DNA of 64,000 nt from Nocardia sp. NBC_01329 (GCF_035956715.1 NZ_CP108381.1:4000001-4064000), one strand, 5' to 3'; positions 8,400-17,238 are shown, counted from the first letter of the stretch. The notes: generated from the letters alone by a model not told the origin. Made by a program: numbers and translations.

Positions 8400-9115
8400 C
8401 CGTGACAGATCTGTCGACCACCCCGGCGAGCGAGACAACTTCCGCCGGAAAGATTTTGTCCCCGAGCCCTTTCCATTGGCACACCTACGACCTCAATCGC
8501 GTTCTGCCGCCGGGCTGGGATACCGAATTGCTGGAACTGGCGGCACGGCGATCCACCAGACACATTTTCCGGCCGACGATGAGTTCCGCGCGCGAAGCCG
8601 CCGATTTCGAGACAGCGCTCGAATCGGTTACCGGTGATGTCCTCCACGAATACGCGCCGTGGTTGTACGAGCTGTATATCGGATCGTTCCGGCGTTTGGC
8701 CGAGCGCTACGCCGGAGAACCATTGGAAACCACCAGTACCCACAATCGGGCGCTGAGTCTCAATGTGTCGCGCGGCGACGGTTCACGCTATCCGTGCCAT
8801 GTCGACAGCAACCCTGCCCAGGGTCTGCTCTACCTGACCGATTGCGACGAGCAGACCGGAGGTGCACTGGTCATCGCCCGGTCCAGTGCCGCCCGCGACG
8901 TCGACGAAGTGGATGCCGATTGCACCGTGCTCTATCCGCGGCGGGGTCATCTCTGCATTTTCGATGCCCGCGAGCACCCACACTATGTACGGCCGGTGCT
9001 TCTCCCCCAGAATGTGCGAGCGGTGGTGACCATGAACTACTACTCCGCGTCCTGTCCGGAGACGGTGCGACCGGCCGGCCTCGACGAGCAGTTGTTCGAC
9101 TCGACCTCGCGATGA
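8396..9115 (+). CDS. Fe(II)/2-oxoglutarate-dependent oxygenase
   Basis: 239 residues from GTG 8396, overlapping the previous stop by 4 nt. The double-stranded beta-helix iron site is visible: His135-x-Asp137 (CHVDSNP), with His194 or His196 in EHPHYVRPV; Arg203 or Arg209 a few residues on could bind 2-oxoglutarate. NRALSLNVSRGDGSRYPCHVD is typical of small-molecule or amino-acid hydroxylases. The expected reaction is hydroxylation of a substrate carbon with decarboxylation of 2-oxoglutarate. The neighbouring haem oxygenase and aldolase-fold enzyme suggest an amino-acid substrate. The stop overlaps the next gene's ATG. Confidence 0.8.
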   Translation: MTVTDLSTTPASETTSAGKILSPSPFHWHTYDLNRVLPPGWDTELLELAARRSTRHIFRPTMSSAREAADFETALESVTGDVLHEYAPWLYELYIGSFRRLAERYAGEPLETTSTHNRALSLNVSRGDGSRYPCHVDSNPAQGLLYLTDCDEQTGGALVIARSSAARDVDEVDADCTVLYPRRGHLCIFDAREHPHYVRPVLLPQNVRAVVTMNYYSASCPETVRPAGLDEQLFDSTSR

Positions 9116-10173
9116 CCGACGCGCTGCGCAGACACGATCCGGCCATCCGCGGTTTCGCGAGCGACAACAACGCCGGTGTGCACCCGGAGGTGTTGGAAGC
9201 GATAATTCTGGCCAACGGTGGCCATCAACCCGCCTACGGCGCAGACGATTACACCGAACATATCCAGCGGGTCTTCGGGCGGCATTTCGGTGAGCAGGCA
9301 GCCACCTATCCGGTCTGCACCGGCACCGGGGCCAACGTGATCGCACTCCAGGCGTGCGTGCCCCGCTGGGGTGCGGTGATCGCGGCCGAATCCGCGCACG
9401 CCTATCTGGACGAGGGCGGCGCCCCCGAGAAAATGGCCGGAATCAAGTTCCATCCAGTCGCGACGCCGGAGGGCAAACTCACCCCGGAGCTGATCGACAG
9501 GGAAGCCTGGGGGTGGGGCAACGAACATCGGGCGCAGCCTTCCGCAGTGTTACTGAGCCAGAGCACCGAATTGGGGACGTGTTATTCGCCGGCGGAGATC
9601 CGCGCCATCTGCGACCACGCTCATGAGCTCGGCATGCTCGTCCATATGGACGGGGCCCGGCTGGCCAACGCGGCCGCCTCGCTCGACGAACCGATGCGGC
9701 GCTTCACCGCCGACGCCGGTGTCGATGTCGTGTCCTTCGGCGGCACCAAGAATGGTCTGCTGCTCGGTGAGGCGGTCGTCGTCCTTTCTCCGGACAAGGT
9801 CCGCGACCTCGACTATCTGCGCATGATGTCGATGCAACTGATGTCCAAGATGCGATTCATCTCGGTCCAGTTCGAAGCTCTGTTGAGCGGGGACCTCTGG
9901 CTGCGTAGTGCCGCGCACGCCAACGCCATGGCCGCCCGCCTGCACTCTGCCGCTCGTGAGATCGACGGTGTCCGCCTGACTCGGCCCGTACAGGCCAACT
10001 CGGTTTTCGCGATTCTGCCCCGCGAAGCCGGGGAGCGGCTACAGAAGCGCCACCGCTTCTACGTGTGGAACGAACGCACCGGTGAGGTCAGATGGATGTG
10101 CGCCTTCGATACCACGCCCGAAGACGTGGACAACCTTGCCGCCGATCTCGCGGCGGAGATGCGAAAACCCTGA
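9112..10173 (+). CDS. Threonine aldolase-family PLP enzyme (beta-eliminating lyase fold)
   Basis: 353 residues from ATG 9112, sharing ATGA with the stop of the oxygenase gene. Fold-type I landmarks: FASDNNAGVHPEVLEAI at the start, TGTGANVIAL, HMDGARLANA with the cofactor-binding Asp, and Lys213 in SFGGTKNG forming the PLP Schiff base. Low-specificity threonine aldolases of this length cleave beta-hydroxy-alpha-amino acids to glycine and an aldehyde. Directly behind an Fe/2OG hydroxylase, such an enzyme could cleave (or run in reverse to make) a beta-hydroxylated amino acid. Housekeeping threonine aldolase activity is the simpler alternative. Confidence 0.85.
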   Translation: MTDALRRHDPAIRGFASDNNAGVHPEVLEAIILANGGHQPAYGADDYTEHIQRVFGRHFGEQAATYPVCTGTGANVIALQACVPRWGAVIAAESAHAYLDEGGAPEKMAGIKFHPVATPEGKLTPELIDREAWGWGNEHRAQPSAVLLSQSTELGTCYSPAEIRAICDHAHELGMLVHMDGARLANAAASLDEPMRRFTADAGVDVVSFGGTKNGLLLGEAVVVLSPDKVRDLDYLRMMSMQLMSKMRFISVQFEALLSGDLWLRSAAHANAMAARLHSAAREIDGVRLTRPVQANSVFAILPREAGERLQKRHRFYVWNERTGEVRWMCAFDTTPEDVDNLAADLAAEMRKP

Positions 10174-10294
10174 CAACAGCTGGGCCCTTGCGGGCCTCAC
10201 CACTGCATTTGCCCGGCCCGGGCAGCCCTCGGCGACAGCGATACCGGTGTCGCCCGCCGCTGCTCGACGTGCGAAGCTCGACGCCGGAGGTGGT

Positions 10295-11452
10295 GTGAGC
10301 ACATACTCAGGTCGTTCCGATCGGCGCGCGGTGGTCGTGGGCGCCGGAATCGCGGGAGTCACGGCCGCCATAGCGCTGCGACAGCGGGGCTGGCAGGTCG
10401 AGGTCCTGGAGCGGGCCGCCACGATGGAAGCGGCGGGATCGGGGCTGAGCCTGTGGCCCAACGGTCTACGTGGTCTCGACGCGATCGGCGTCGGGGCAGG
10501 AGTCCGGGAACAGTCGCTGGCGGCGACCGAAGGCGGAATCCGGGATACCGCCGGGCGCTGGCTGGCACGGACCGATATCGCCGAACTCCGTCACCGCTAC
10601 GGCGATCTGGTCGTGATCCACCGCACCCGGCTGTCGGAGATCCTGCGCGCCGCGCTCGGCGCGGCGCCACGGTTCGGCTGCGAGGTCGAGGCGGTGGAGT
10701 CCATCGCGGGCGGCGTCCGGGTCCGGCACAGTTCCGGTACGACCGAGGCCGACCTGGTGCTCGGCGCCGACGGAATCAACAGCACGACCCGTACCGCCCT
10801 GTGGCCGCGAGAGCGGCCCCCGATCTACGCCGGCTACACCGCCTGGCGGACCATCGTCACCCCCGTGGAGCCGGTGCATTCCGGTGGCGAGACCCTGGGC
10901 CGCGGGCAGCGTGTCGGTATCGCGCCGCTGCGCGACGGCCGGGTGTACCTGTTCGCCACCGCGAATCTCCCGGCCGGGCAGCGCTGCCCGGGCGATGAGC
11001 TCGGGGAGATCCGGCGCCGGTTCGGCACCTGGCACGATCCTGTTCCGGCACTGCTGGACGCGGCCGATCCGGAAACGATACTGCGACACGATATCTACGA
11101 ACTGCCGCCGCTGCGCACTTTCGTCCGGGGACGGGTTGTGCTGCTGGGTGACGCGGCGCATGCCATGACCCCGAACCTGGGCCAGGGCGCGAATCTGGCT
11201 GTCGAGGACGCGGTCACCCTCGCGGCGCTGCTCGACCGGATACCGGATCTACCCGCCGCTCTCACCGAATACGACCGGGTGCGCCGCGCGCGGGTGCAGC
11301 CGCTGGCGCGACAGTCCCATCGGATGGGTGCCGCACTGCAACTCGACTGGCCCGCGGTGACGCCGGTGCGGAACTCTCTGCTGCGACTGGTCCCGGATGC
11401 CGCCGCCCTGCGTGCGCTCGGGCCGATACTGGCCTGGGGACCACCCGCCTGA
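10295..11452 (+). CDS. FAD-dependent aromatic-ring monooxygenase
   Basis: 385 residues from GTG 10295, with GGAGG four nt upstream. Class A flavoprotein monooxygenase motifs: VVVGAGIAGVTAAIAL (GxGxxG for FAD), VLGADGINSTTR (DG motif) and VLLGDAAHAMTPNLGQGANLAVEDA (GD motif plus ribityl contact). Members hydroxylate aromatic rings using NAD(P)H and O2. It lies 121 nt after the aldolase-like gene on the same strand and probably belongs to the same unit, though it has its own ribosome site. A stand-alone salicylate or hydroxybenzoate hydroxylase cannot be excluded. It ends 4 nt from the convergent aminopropyltransferase-like gene, with no obvious terminator between. Confidence 0.85.
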   Translation: MSTYSGRSDRRAVVVGAGIAGVTAAIALRQRGWQVEVLERAATMEAAGSGLSLWPNGLRGLDAIGVGAGVREQSLAATEGGIRDTAGRWLARTDIAELRHRYGDLVVIHRTRLSEILRAALGAAPRFGCEVEAVESIAGGVRVRHSSGTTEADLVLGADGINSTTRTALWPRERPPIYAGYTAWRTIVTPVEPVHSGGETLGRGQRVGIAPLRDGRVYLFATANLPAGQRCPGDELGEIRRRFGTWHDPVPALLDAADPETILRHDIYELPPLRTFVRGRVVLLGDAAHAMTPNLGQGANLAVEDAVTLAALLDRIPDLPAALTEYDRVRRARVQPLARQSHRMGAALQLDWPAVTPVRNSLLRLVPDAAALRALGPILAWGPPA

Positions 11453-11456
11453 TCTG

Positions 11457-13073
11457 CTACACCCATTCCTTGCGAGCGAGATCCAGGATCGTCGGATGCA
11501 TGAGTGTCGAGGGTTGTTCACCGGTGTCGCGGCGGTCCGGGGCGAAGACCGTCGCCGCCGGCAGGCTCTGTTCGTCGATCGAGCGCAGCGGGACCGGTGG
11601 ATCCAGCGCGAGCCGCGGCTCCGGGGCGCGAGTCGCCTGAACGAAACCCCAGTCGCCGAAACTGGGCACATCCACGTGGTAGGGCAGGATGTGCAAACCC
11701 GACGTACGCACTGTGGCCGCGATACACCAGTACGAACGCGGGGCGAAGAACGGGGACCCCGCCTGCACCACCATCGTGCCGCCGGGCGCCAGCACCCGGG
11801 CGGTCATCGCGTAGAACTCGGTGGAATAGAGCTTTGCGATGGAGGTCTGGTCCGGGTCCGGCAGATCGACGATCACCGCGTCGTAGCCGGTGCCGGCGGT
11901 CCGCAGCCAGGAGAACGCGTCGGCGGTGACCACACGCACCCGCGGATCGGCGAAAGAGTTCCGGTTGAGTTCGGTGAGCCGCGCATCCGTGCGGGCGAGT
12001 TCGATCACGGCCGGATCCAGTTCGACCAAGGTCACCGACTCCACATCGGGGTATTCCACGATCTCGCGCAGCGCGAGACCGTCGCCACCGCCGATCACCA
12101 GCACATCGCGGCGCGGCCCGGCAAGCGTCGGATGCACCATCGCCTCGTGGTACCGGTATTCGTCCACCGAGGAGAATTGCAGATCCCCGTTGAGGAACAA
12201 TCGGGTGTCCCGAGTTCCGAACGGTGACACCGATTCGGTGAGCACGAGCTTCTGGTACTCGGTCTGCCGCTGCCACACGATCGGATACGCGAAGAGGGCC
12301 TGCTGGGCGGTGGCCTCGAACCTGTCCGCGTAGATATAGCTGCCGACCAGCACCGCCGCCACCAGAAACGTCACCGCGCCGAAGGCCGCTCGCACCGGTC
12401 TCGACAGATCGGCGCGGAACCAGACGAGCACCAGCGCCAGACCCGCTACCGCGTTCACCACACCGACGATGAGGCTGCCGCGGATCTGCCCGAATACGGG
12501 GAGCAGCAGGAAAGGGAACGCCAGTCCGCCGAGCAGCGCGCCCACATAGTCGGCGGCGAACAGATCGGCGACGGCGCTCCCGGCCTCCTGTTTCCGGATC
12601 CGCTGCAACATCTCCATCAACAACGGAATCTCGGCGCCTACCAGGGCTCCGATCACGCAGGACGCCACCACCAGCGCCGTGGTGTACAGATCGAGCCAGG
12701 CGTAGGCGGCGTACAGTCCGAGCACCGAGAGACCGCCGACCAGCGCGAGCGCCAGCTCGACAGCCACGAAGGCAGCCGAGGCCAGATGCCGCAGCGGTTT
12801 CGCCGCCAGGGCACCGACACCCATCGCGCAGACCATCACACTGAGGGTGATCGATGCCTGCTGGGCGGTATCGCCGATCAGATAGCTACCCAGCGTCACC
12901 AGGGACAGTTCGTACACCAGCCCGCAGGCGGCACACACGAACACCGTGGTGAGCAGGGCCAACCGAGCGAAACGACCGGGGACCGGCGGCTGCCCGGCTT
13001 CCCGCGCGGCATCCCCGCCGACGACCGGTGGTGCGGGCGTGACGGTCTCCGTCGAGGATTCGTCGGTCGTCAA
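11457..13073 (-). CDS. Membrane-anchored polyamine aminopropyltransferase-like protein
   Basis: About 538 residues. The N-terminal half has roughly seven hydrophobic helices (AACGLVYELSLVTLGSYLIGDT to VLVGSYIYA). The C-terminal half is a spermidine-synthase fold with the Rossmann motif DVLVIGGGDGLALREIVEYP, the acidic VTLVELDPAVIELAR strand, and IVDLPDPDQTSIAKLYSTEFY at the active site. It probably transfers an aminopropyl-like group at the membrane; the true substrate is not established for this fused type. Start: TTG 13073, one nt after the DUF350 stop, looks best; GTG 13127 would overlap that gene. It is last in a four-gene operon with DUF350, DUF4247 and DUF4178. Confidence 0.85.
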   Translation of the reverse strand: MTTDESSTETVTPAPPVVGGDAAREAGQPPVPGRFARLALLTTVFVCAACGLVYELSLVTLGSYLIGDTAQQASITLSVMVCAMGVGALAAKPLRHLASAAFVAVELALALVGGLSVLGLYAAYAWLDLYTTALVVASCVIGALVGAEIPLLMEMLQRIRKQEAGSAVADLFAADYVGALLGGLAFPFLLLPVFGQIRGSLIVGVVNAVAGLALVLVWFRADLSRPVRAAFGAVTFLVAAVLVGSYIYADRFEATAQQALFAYPIVWQRQTEYQKLVLTESVSPFGTRDTRLFLNGDLQFSSVDEYRYHEAMVHPTLAGPRRDVLVIGGGDGLALREIVEYPDVESVTLVELDPAVIELARTDARLTELNRNSFADPRVRVVTADAFSWLRTAGTGYDAVIVDLPDPDQTSIAKLYSTEFYAMTARVLAPGGTMVVQAGSPFFAPRSYWCIAATVRTSGLHILPYHVDVPSFGDWGFVQATRAPEPRLALDPPVPLRSIDEQSLPAATVFAPDRRDTGEQPSTLMHPTILDLARKEWV

Positions 13074-13074
13074 T

Positions 13075-13500
13075 TCAGGTGAGAGCCGAGGCGACCACGG
13101 CCGCGACCGCGATATGCACCGCCGCACTCACCCACACACCGGGATGCAGCTCGTGCTCGTTCACCACGCCCCGGAACTCCCCGGGAGTCGTGAACTCCAG
13201 CAGCAGGAACGCCAGCGCCATCGCGACCAGACCGATGATCCCGTACACCGCGCTGGTCACCAGCGCCTGCCCGATCGCGCCGTCGGAGGTCCAGATGGCG
13301 GTGGCCACGATGATCCCCACGCCCAGCATGTTCGCGGAGACCAGCAGGGCGGCATTGCGATTGCGCTCCACCCAGATCTGGTGCCGCAGATTGCCCGGGG
13401 TGAGCACATCCACGAGAACGAACCCCAGCACCATCAGGACGAACCCGAGGCCGGAGTAGGCAGCGGCGGCGCCGGCGTTCGCGGGCAGGTCTTCGAGCAT
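13075..13500 (-). CDS. DUF350 membrane protein
   Basis: 141 residues, ATG 13500 behind a GGAGGAAA site. Four transmembrane helices (for example SGLGFVLMVLGFVLVDVL and ALVTSAVYGIIGLVAMALAFLLLEF) with a conserved polar PG turn (LTPGNLRHQIW, FTTPGEFRGVV). DUF350 proteins are small membrane proteins of unknown role, often encoded with membrane aminopropyltransferases, as here. Confidence 0.85.
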   Translation of the reverse strand: MLEDLPANAGAAAAYSGLGFVLMVLGFVLVDVLTPGNLRHQIWVERNRNAALLVSANMLGVGIIVATAIWTSDGAIGQALVTSAVYGIIGLVAMALAFLLLEFTTPGEFRGVVNEHELHPGVWVSAAVHIAVAAVVASALT

Positions 13501-13542
13501 TGTTTCCTCCTGTGGGAGTGGATCTGGATGCGGACCCGGCCG

Positions 13543-13968
13543 CTACTTTCCCTCGCCGGAACCGCCGCCGCGGAAGCCGCTGTTATCGCTGGGCCATCCG
13601 AAAACGCTGACCGCACTGTGGTGGCGCCGGTGCCCGGTCCGGTAATCGTCCAGCAGAATCTTGGCCCCGGACCCGTTGGGCGAGATCGCGATGATGTCGT
13701 TCCGGTACTGCAGGTAGGTAGTGGCGCCGGTGGTGCGCCGGTCCAGCTGCCGCACCCCTTTGGCGATCTCGTCGGCGGTGGCCGTCGCCGACCTGTTCGA
13801 CGTGTACGCGAGCCCGTTGTTCGCCTCGTCGAGCTTCGGTGCGCGCGTATAGTGCGACCCGACATAGGACCGGACCCCGGGGTCGTCGTCATCATCGGAT
13901 CCGCATCCCGACAGCACAACCGTGAAGATCACGCAGACCGCAGCGACCAGCCAGGACTTACGACTCAC
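13543..13968 (-). CDS. DUF4247 lipoprotein
   Basis: 141 residues from GTG 13968, with a GGAAGGGTT site upstream. The signal sequence ends in the lipobox VVLSGC, followed by an Asp run. The body (VRSYVGSHYTRAPKLDEANNGLAYTSNRSA) and the C-terminal GFRGGGSGEGK tail fit DUF4247. It should sit on the outer face of the membrane. It is second in the operon, between DUF4178 and DUF350; function is unknown. Confidence 0.8.
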   Translation of the reverse strand: MSRKSWLVAAVCVIFTVVLSGCGSDDDDDPGVRSYVGSHYTRAPKLDEANNGLAYTSNRSATATADEIAKGVRQLDRRTTGATTYLQYRNDIIAISPNGSGAKILLDDYRTGHRRHHSAVSVFGWPSDNSGFRGGGSGEGK

Positions 13969-14020
13969 TGAAACCCTTCCCCCGTCCGGCGCACAGTCCC
14001 TCCGGTGCCGCAGCTGTCGC

Positions 14021-14605
14021 TCAGTTCGACGACTGCGGGTAGATCATAATCGCACTCCGATACAGCACCTGGCCGATCGCGGCTTCCTTTTTGCCCGATT
14101 CGCCGAAATCCTCGAACGACAGCCGAGTGTCGTCGGCAGCCACATAATCGTGATATGCCACGGTGCCGGAGGGAGTGAGCCCGGTGGTCGCCTCGCTCAC
14201 GTATTGCGCGCTACCCGACTCGTCGAGCCGGAACGTCTTCCCGTCGTGCTCGATCTCGTCCCCGCCCGCCGCCGGGATACCCGGTGTCTCCGTCCAGAGG
14301 ACGAGTTCGAGATCGGGATCTTCCTCCACCGACAACCATTTGCGGGTGCCTTTGGCGGTGTCCAGCAGATGCTCGCTCCACCGGTAGCCGCCCTCTTTCA
14401 ACCGCAGTGACCCACGGACGGTGTAGGTCTCGCCGAAAACGTCGACGATATCCCCGGCCTTCAGGGTGCGCGGGTCGCCCCGCAACGCATCGGAATCCTT
14501 GTCGGCGAACGGGTCGACCGGCACGGACTCCGCAGCCGGCTCGTTCTTCCTACGCACGAGCAGATACAGTGCGACGCCCGCCACGACGAGCACGATGATC
14601 AGCAC
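14021..14605 (-). CDS. DUF4178 membrane-anchored protein
   Basis: 194 residues as drawn from GTG 14605. One N-terminal membrane helix (LIIVLVVAGVALYLLV) is followed by RRK and a soluble beta-rich DUF4178 domain (LKAGDIVDVFGETYTVRGSLRLKEGGYRW). The ribosome site is odd: the strong AGAGGGAGG lies about 27 nt before the GTG, while an in-frame ATC at 14626 is 5 nt from it and would complete a full-length membrane helix. Either the SD is unused or a near-cognate start is used. First gene of the DUF4178-DUF4247-DUF350-aminopropyltransferase operon. Confidence 0.8.
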   Translation of the reverse strand: MLIIVLVVAGVALYLLVRRKNEPAAESVPVDPFADKDSDALRGDPRTLKAGDIVDVFGETYTVRGSLRLKEGGYRWSEHLLDTAKGTRKWLSVEEDPDLELVLWTETPGIPAAGGDEIEHDGKTFRLDESGSAQYVSEATTGLTPSGTVAYHDYVAADDTRLSFEDFGESGKKEAAIGQVLYRSAIMIYPQSSN

Positions 14606-14726
14606 AACGAGTAACAGCGCGGTGATGACAGCCTCCCTCTGGCGAACTCAGCGGAGGATAACACCCGACCGCGGCCACGGCAGGCCCCGGACCGGGGACG
14701 ACGGCCCGCTATCCGCACTCGGTCCG

Positions 14727-14975
14727 TCAGGTCGCCCGGTCGTCGGGCTCGGTCGCCGACAGCAAGGCCGTGTTGTGTCCGATGGAGACGAACTCCGGCT
14801 CACCGAATCCGCACTCACGGAGCGCGGCCGAGTATCGCCGGATATCGGTCGTGCCGAACGTGGACCGCGGGTCCTTGCGGCGGATCCGGTCGAGCCAGGC
14901 GAACACTGTCCGCATCGAGGCGGACGGATGCGCGTCGGCCGAGAGCAACCGGCCGCCGGGCCGGAGCACCCGCGA
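14727..14975 (-). pseudogene. C-terminal fragment of a class I methyltransferase
   Basis: The frame reads SRVLRPGGRLLSADA, then a region with RYSAALRECGFGEPEFV and a final beta strand, which is the last third of a SAM-dependent methyltransferase (post-motif VRPGG turn onward). The SAM-binding N-terminus is missing: homology stops near 14970, exactly where a TetR fragment begins on the other strand. No start codon with a ribosome site precedes it. A deletion joining two genes is the simplest reading. Confidence 0.6.
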
Positions 14976-15080
14976 TGCTCTGCACCGAGCCCTCATCGGG
15001 CTCATGATGGAACGGGCCTACGACCGCATCACTGTCAGCGATGTGATCGCCCGGGCGAATATCGGCCGTTCGACCTTCCG
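14971..15080 (+). pseudogene. N-terminal HTH fragment of a TetR regulator
   Basis: The frame encodes DALHRALIGLMMERAYDRITVSDVIARANIGRSTF, the first helices and HTH of a TetR-family regulator, which normally continues YxHF. Here it runs into unrelated sequence and stops at about 15096. Both ends are cut. The 15081-15247 stretch after it holds only more non-coding sequence up to the ABC permease stop. Confidence 0.6.
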
Positions 15081-15247
15081 ACCCGGTCGCCCCTGAGACG
15101 GCATGGCGCCGTTTCGAGATGATCAGCGCGCACATACCCCGCCGAGACAACTGCTGAACCCGTCCACCGCCACACCGCGGACCCGTCCGCCGAACGCGAC
15201 CGCGGACCCCGTCCGCAGAACGCGAACAGGGTCCGGATATCGCCGGT

Positions 15248-15940
15248 TCAGGGGGTCGCGCGACGGATCGTGGTCCACGCACCGATCAGCGCGGCGAGCG
15301 CGACCGTCGCGGGCAACGCCACCATCGGAACGACTCGGGGCGTATCAGCGAACCAGGAACCGACCTCCGGCCACCACCGCTGCCAGGACACCAGGATGGC
15401 GGCGAGGCCGCCGACCAGCAGGAAGGCCGTGCCGGCGGTGTAGATACCGGTAACCCGCCAACGCTGATAGACCGCGCCGAGAAGCAGGCCCACGCAGGCC
15501 ACCAGACTCAGGAACGCCGCGTAGGTGGCCAGCTGGGTCAGCGGGTTGCCGGTGAAATCGGCCGGCAGACCGAACATCTCCATCCGCACACCCCACCCGT
15601 CGGTATGGTCCTCGATGACGGCCAGGACCCACAGCAGCAGCGAAGCCGCGGCCACCTGCCCGGCGCCGACCAGGACGGTGGCGTTGAAGAAGTCGCGGCG
15701 GGTCACCCCGAGGCCGAGAGCGAAGGGGAAGGTCTGGGTCATCGCGCCCAGGTAGAAGGCCATGGTCACGCCGAGGATCGAGTAGATGCTGCCGGTCGTG
15801 TTCGACTCGGTGGCGTCGATCAGAGCGAAGACCACCCACGGTATAGCGAAGGCGACGAAAAGGATCGCCAGCGGCCAGGCGATCAGCAGCGGCCAGGCCA
15901 CCGTGTGGATGCGGGAGACATTGAGAGCGCGAGCGATCAT
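15248..15940 (-). CDS. ABC transporter permease-like membrane protein
   Basis: 230 residues with about six hydrophobic helices and a large acidic loop. ATG 15940 overlaps the stop of the ATPase gene (ATGA). Sequence between helices (GLGVTRRDFFNATVLVGAGQ) matches the permeases that accompany YtrA-type GntR regulators. With the ATPase it likely forms an exporter for a lipid-like or peptide compound, possibly antibiotic or envelope-stress related; the substrate is not visible. Confidence 0.75.
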   Translation of the reverse strand: MIARALNVSRIHTVAWPLLIAWPLAILFVAFAIPWVVFALIDATESNTTGSIYSILGVTMAFYLGAMTQTFPFALGLGVTRRDFFNATVLVGAGQVAAASLLLWVLAVIEDHTDGWGVRMEMFGLPADFTGNPLTQLATYAAFLSLVACVGLLLGAVYQRWRVTGIYTAGTAFLLVGGLAAILVSWQRWWPEVGSWFADTPRVVPMVALPATVALAALIGAWTTIRRATP

Positions 15941-16854
15941 GACTGTTCCTTGCCGTGCAGGGTGGTGGTCTCGACGATGAACTGCTGCAGCGATACCGGT
16001 TCCGCCAGCAGGCCCAGAGTTTTCGCGTGCTGGGTGTCCGCGGCGTTGTCGGAGGTGCGCAGCAGGACCCGGCTCTGGCTGCCCAGCGATTCCCGGCGCA
16101 GTTCCGGCCTGCCCGCGACGAAATGGTCGATATCGGCGGTCGGCCCGGAAACGGTGAGGGCGCGGTCGCGCAATTCGTCGGCGGACGCGTCGGCGACGAG
16201 CCGGCCCCGGTCGATCAGCAGCACGCGTTCGAGCAGACCGGCGACCTCGTCGATCAAATGTGTCGACAGCACCACCGTGCGCGGGTGTTCGGCGTAGTCG
16301 GCGAGGAGGTGGTCGTAGAAGAGCTGCCGGGCGACGGCGTCGAGGCCGAGATTCGGCTCGTCGAAGAAGGTCAGCGGGGCGCGGGAGGCCAGGCCGAGGA
16401 TCACGCCGAGCGCGGAGAGCATGCCACGGGAGAGTTTCTTCACCTTACGATCGGTGGGCAGATCGAAATCGCGCACCAGTTCACGTGCGAACCCCTCGTC
16501 CCAGTTCGGCAGTAGATGTCGGGCGGCATACAGCACCTGCCCGACCTTGTAATCCGCCGGATACGCCTGGCTCTCTTTGATGAACGATACCGAGCGCAGT
16601 ACCTCGGCATTCTCGTGCGGCGCCGCGCCGTTGATCCGCACTTCCCCCGAGGTTTGGAAGATCTGCCCGGTGAGCACCTGCATGAGCGTGGTCTTTCCGG
16701 CGCCGTTGCGGCCGAGCAAACCGTAGACGGTGTTCTCGCGCAGATCGAAGGTCACGTCGTCGAGCGCGGTGACCGAACCGAACCGCATGGTCACACCGCG
16801 TGCCGAGGCCAGCACGTCGTTGTCGAGCGCCGGATCGATGAAGGTGGCGTTCAT
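15937..16854 (-). CDS. ABC transporter ATP-binding protein
   Basis: 305 residues. Walker A GLLGRNGAGKTTLMQ, signature KKLSRGMLSALGVILGLASR (LSxGM variant), Walker B PLTFFDEPNLGLDA and the switch His in VVLSTHLIDE are all present, so it should hydrolyse ATP. The C-terminal ~90 residues are the extension seen in drug or peptide exporters. It overlaps the GntR gene upstream and the permease gene downstream by 4 nt each, giving strict coupling of three genes. Confidence 0.9.
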   Translation of the reverse strand: MNATFIDPALDNDVLASARGVTMRFGSVTALDDVTFDLRENTVYGLLGRNGAGKTTLMQVLTGQIFQTSGEVRINGAAPHENAEVLRSVSFIKESQAYPADYKVGQVLYAARHLLPNWDEGFARELVRDFDLPTDRKVKKLSRGMLSALGVILGLASRAPLTFFDEPNLGLDAVARQLFYDHLLADYAEHPRTVVLSTHLIDEVAGLLERVLLIDRGRLVADASADELRDRALTVSGPTADIDHFVAGRPELRRESLGSQSRVLLRTSDNAADTQHAKTLGLLAEPVSLQQFIVETTTLHGKEQS

Positions 16855-17213
16855 CGGATTCCCTCCCGCTGGTCGAGCATGGTCTTGAGTTCGTCGGTGC
16901 GCATCCCGAGTTTGTCGGCTTCGGCGATGAGTGGGTCGATGTACTGCTGGGCGAATCGTTCTTTGCGCCGCAGCCGCAGCGCGCCGCGCGCACCGGCGGT
17001 GACGAACATGCCGATCCCTCTTTTCTTGTACAGAATTCCGTCCGACACCAGCTGGTTCAGACCTTTGGCCGCTGTCGCCGGATTGATCCGATGGAAGGCC
17101 GCGAGCTCGTTCGACGACGGTGCCTGCGCCTCTTCGGGAAGTGATCCGTCGACGATCGAGTTCTCGACCATCTCCGCGATCTGCAGGAAGAGCGGCTTAC
17201 CGTCCGCGTGCAC
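16851..17213 (-). CDS. GntR-family regulator, YtrA type
   Basis: 120 residues from GTG 17213, preceded by GGAGAAGGTGAG. A winged HTH (LQIAEMVENSIVDGSLPEEAQAPSSNELAAFHRINPATAAKGLNQLVSDGILYKKRGIGMFV) is followed by a short helical tail, the hallmark of the YtrA subfamily, which dimerises through the tail and usually represses its own ABC operon. It heads the GntR-ATPase-permease operon, and a near-perfect inverted repeat lies just upstream. Confidence 0.9.
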   Translation of the reverse strand: MHADGKPLFLQIAEMVENSIVDGSLPEEAQAPSSNELAAFHRINPATAAKGLNQLVSDGILYKKRGIGMFVTAGARGALRLRRKERFAQQYIDPLIAEADKLGMRTDELKTMLDQREGIR

Positions 17214-17238
17214 GGTTACTCACCTTCTCCGGTCAAGT

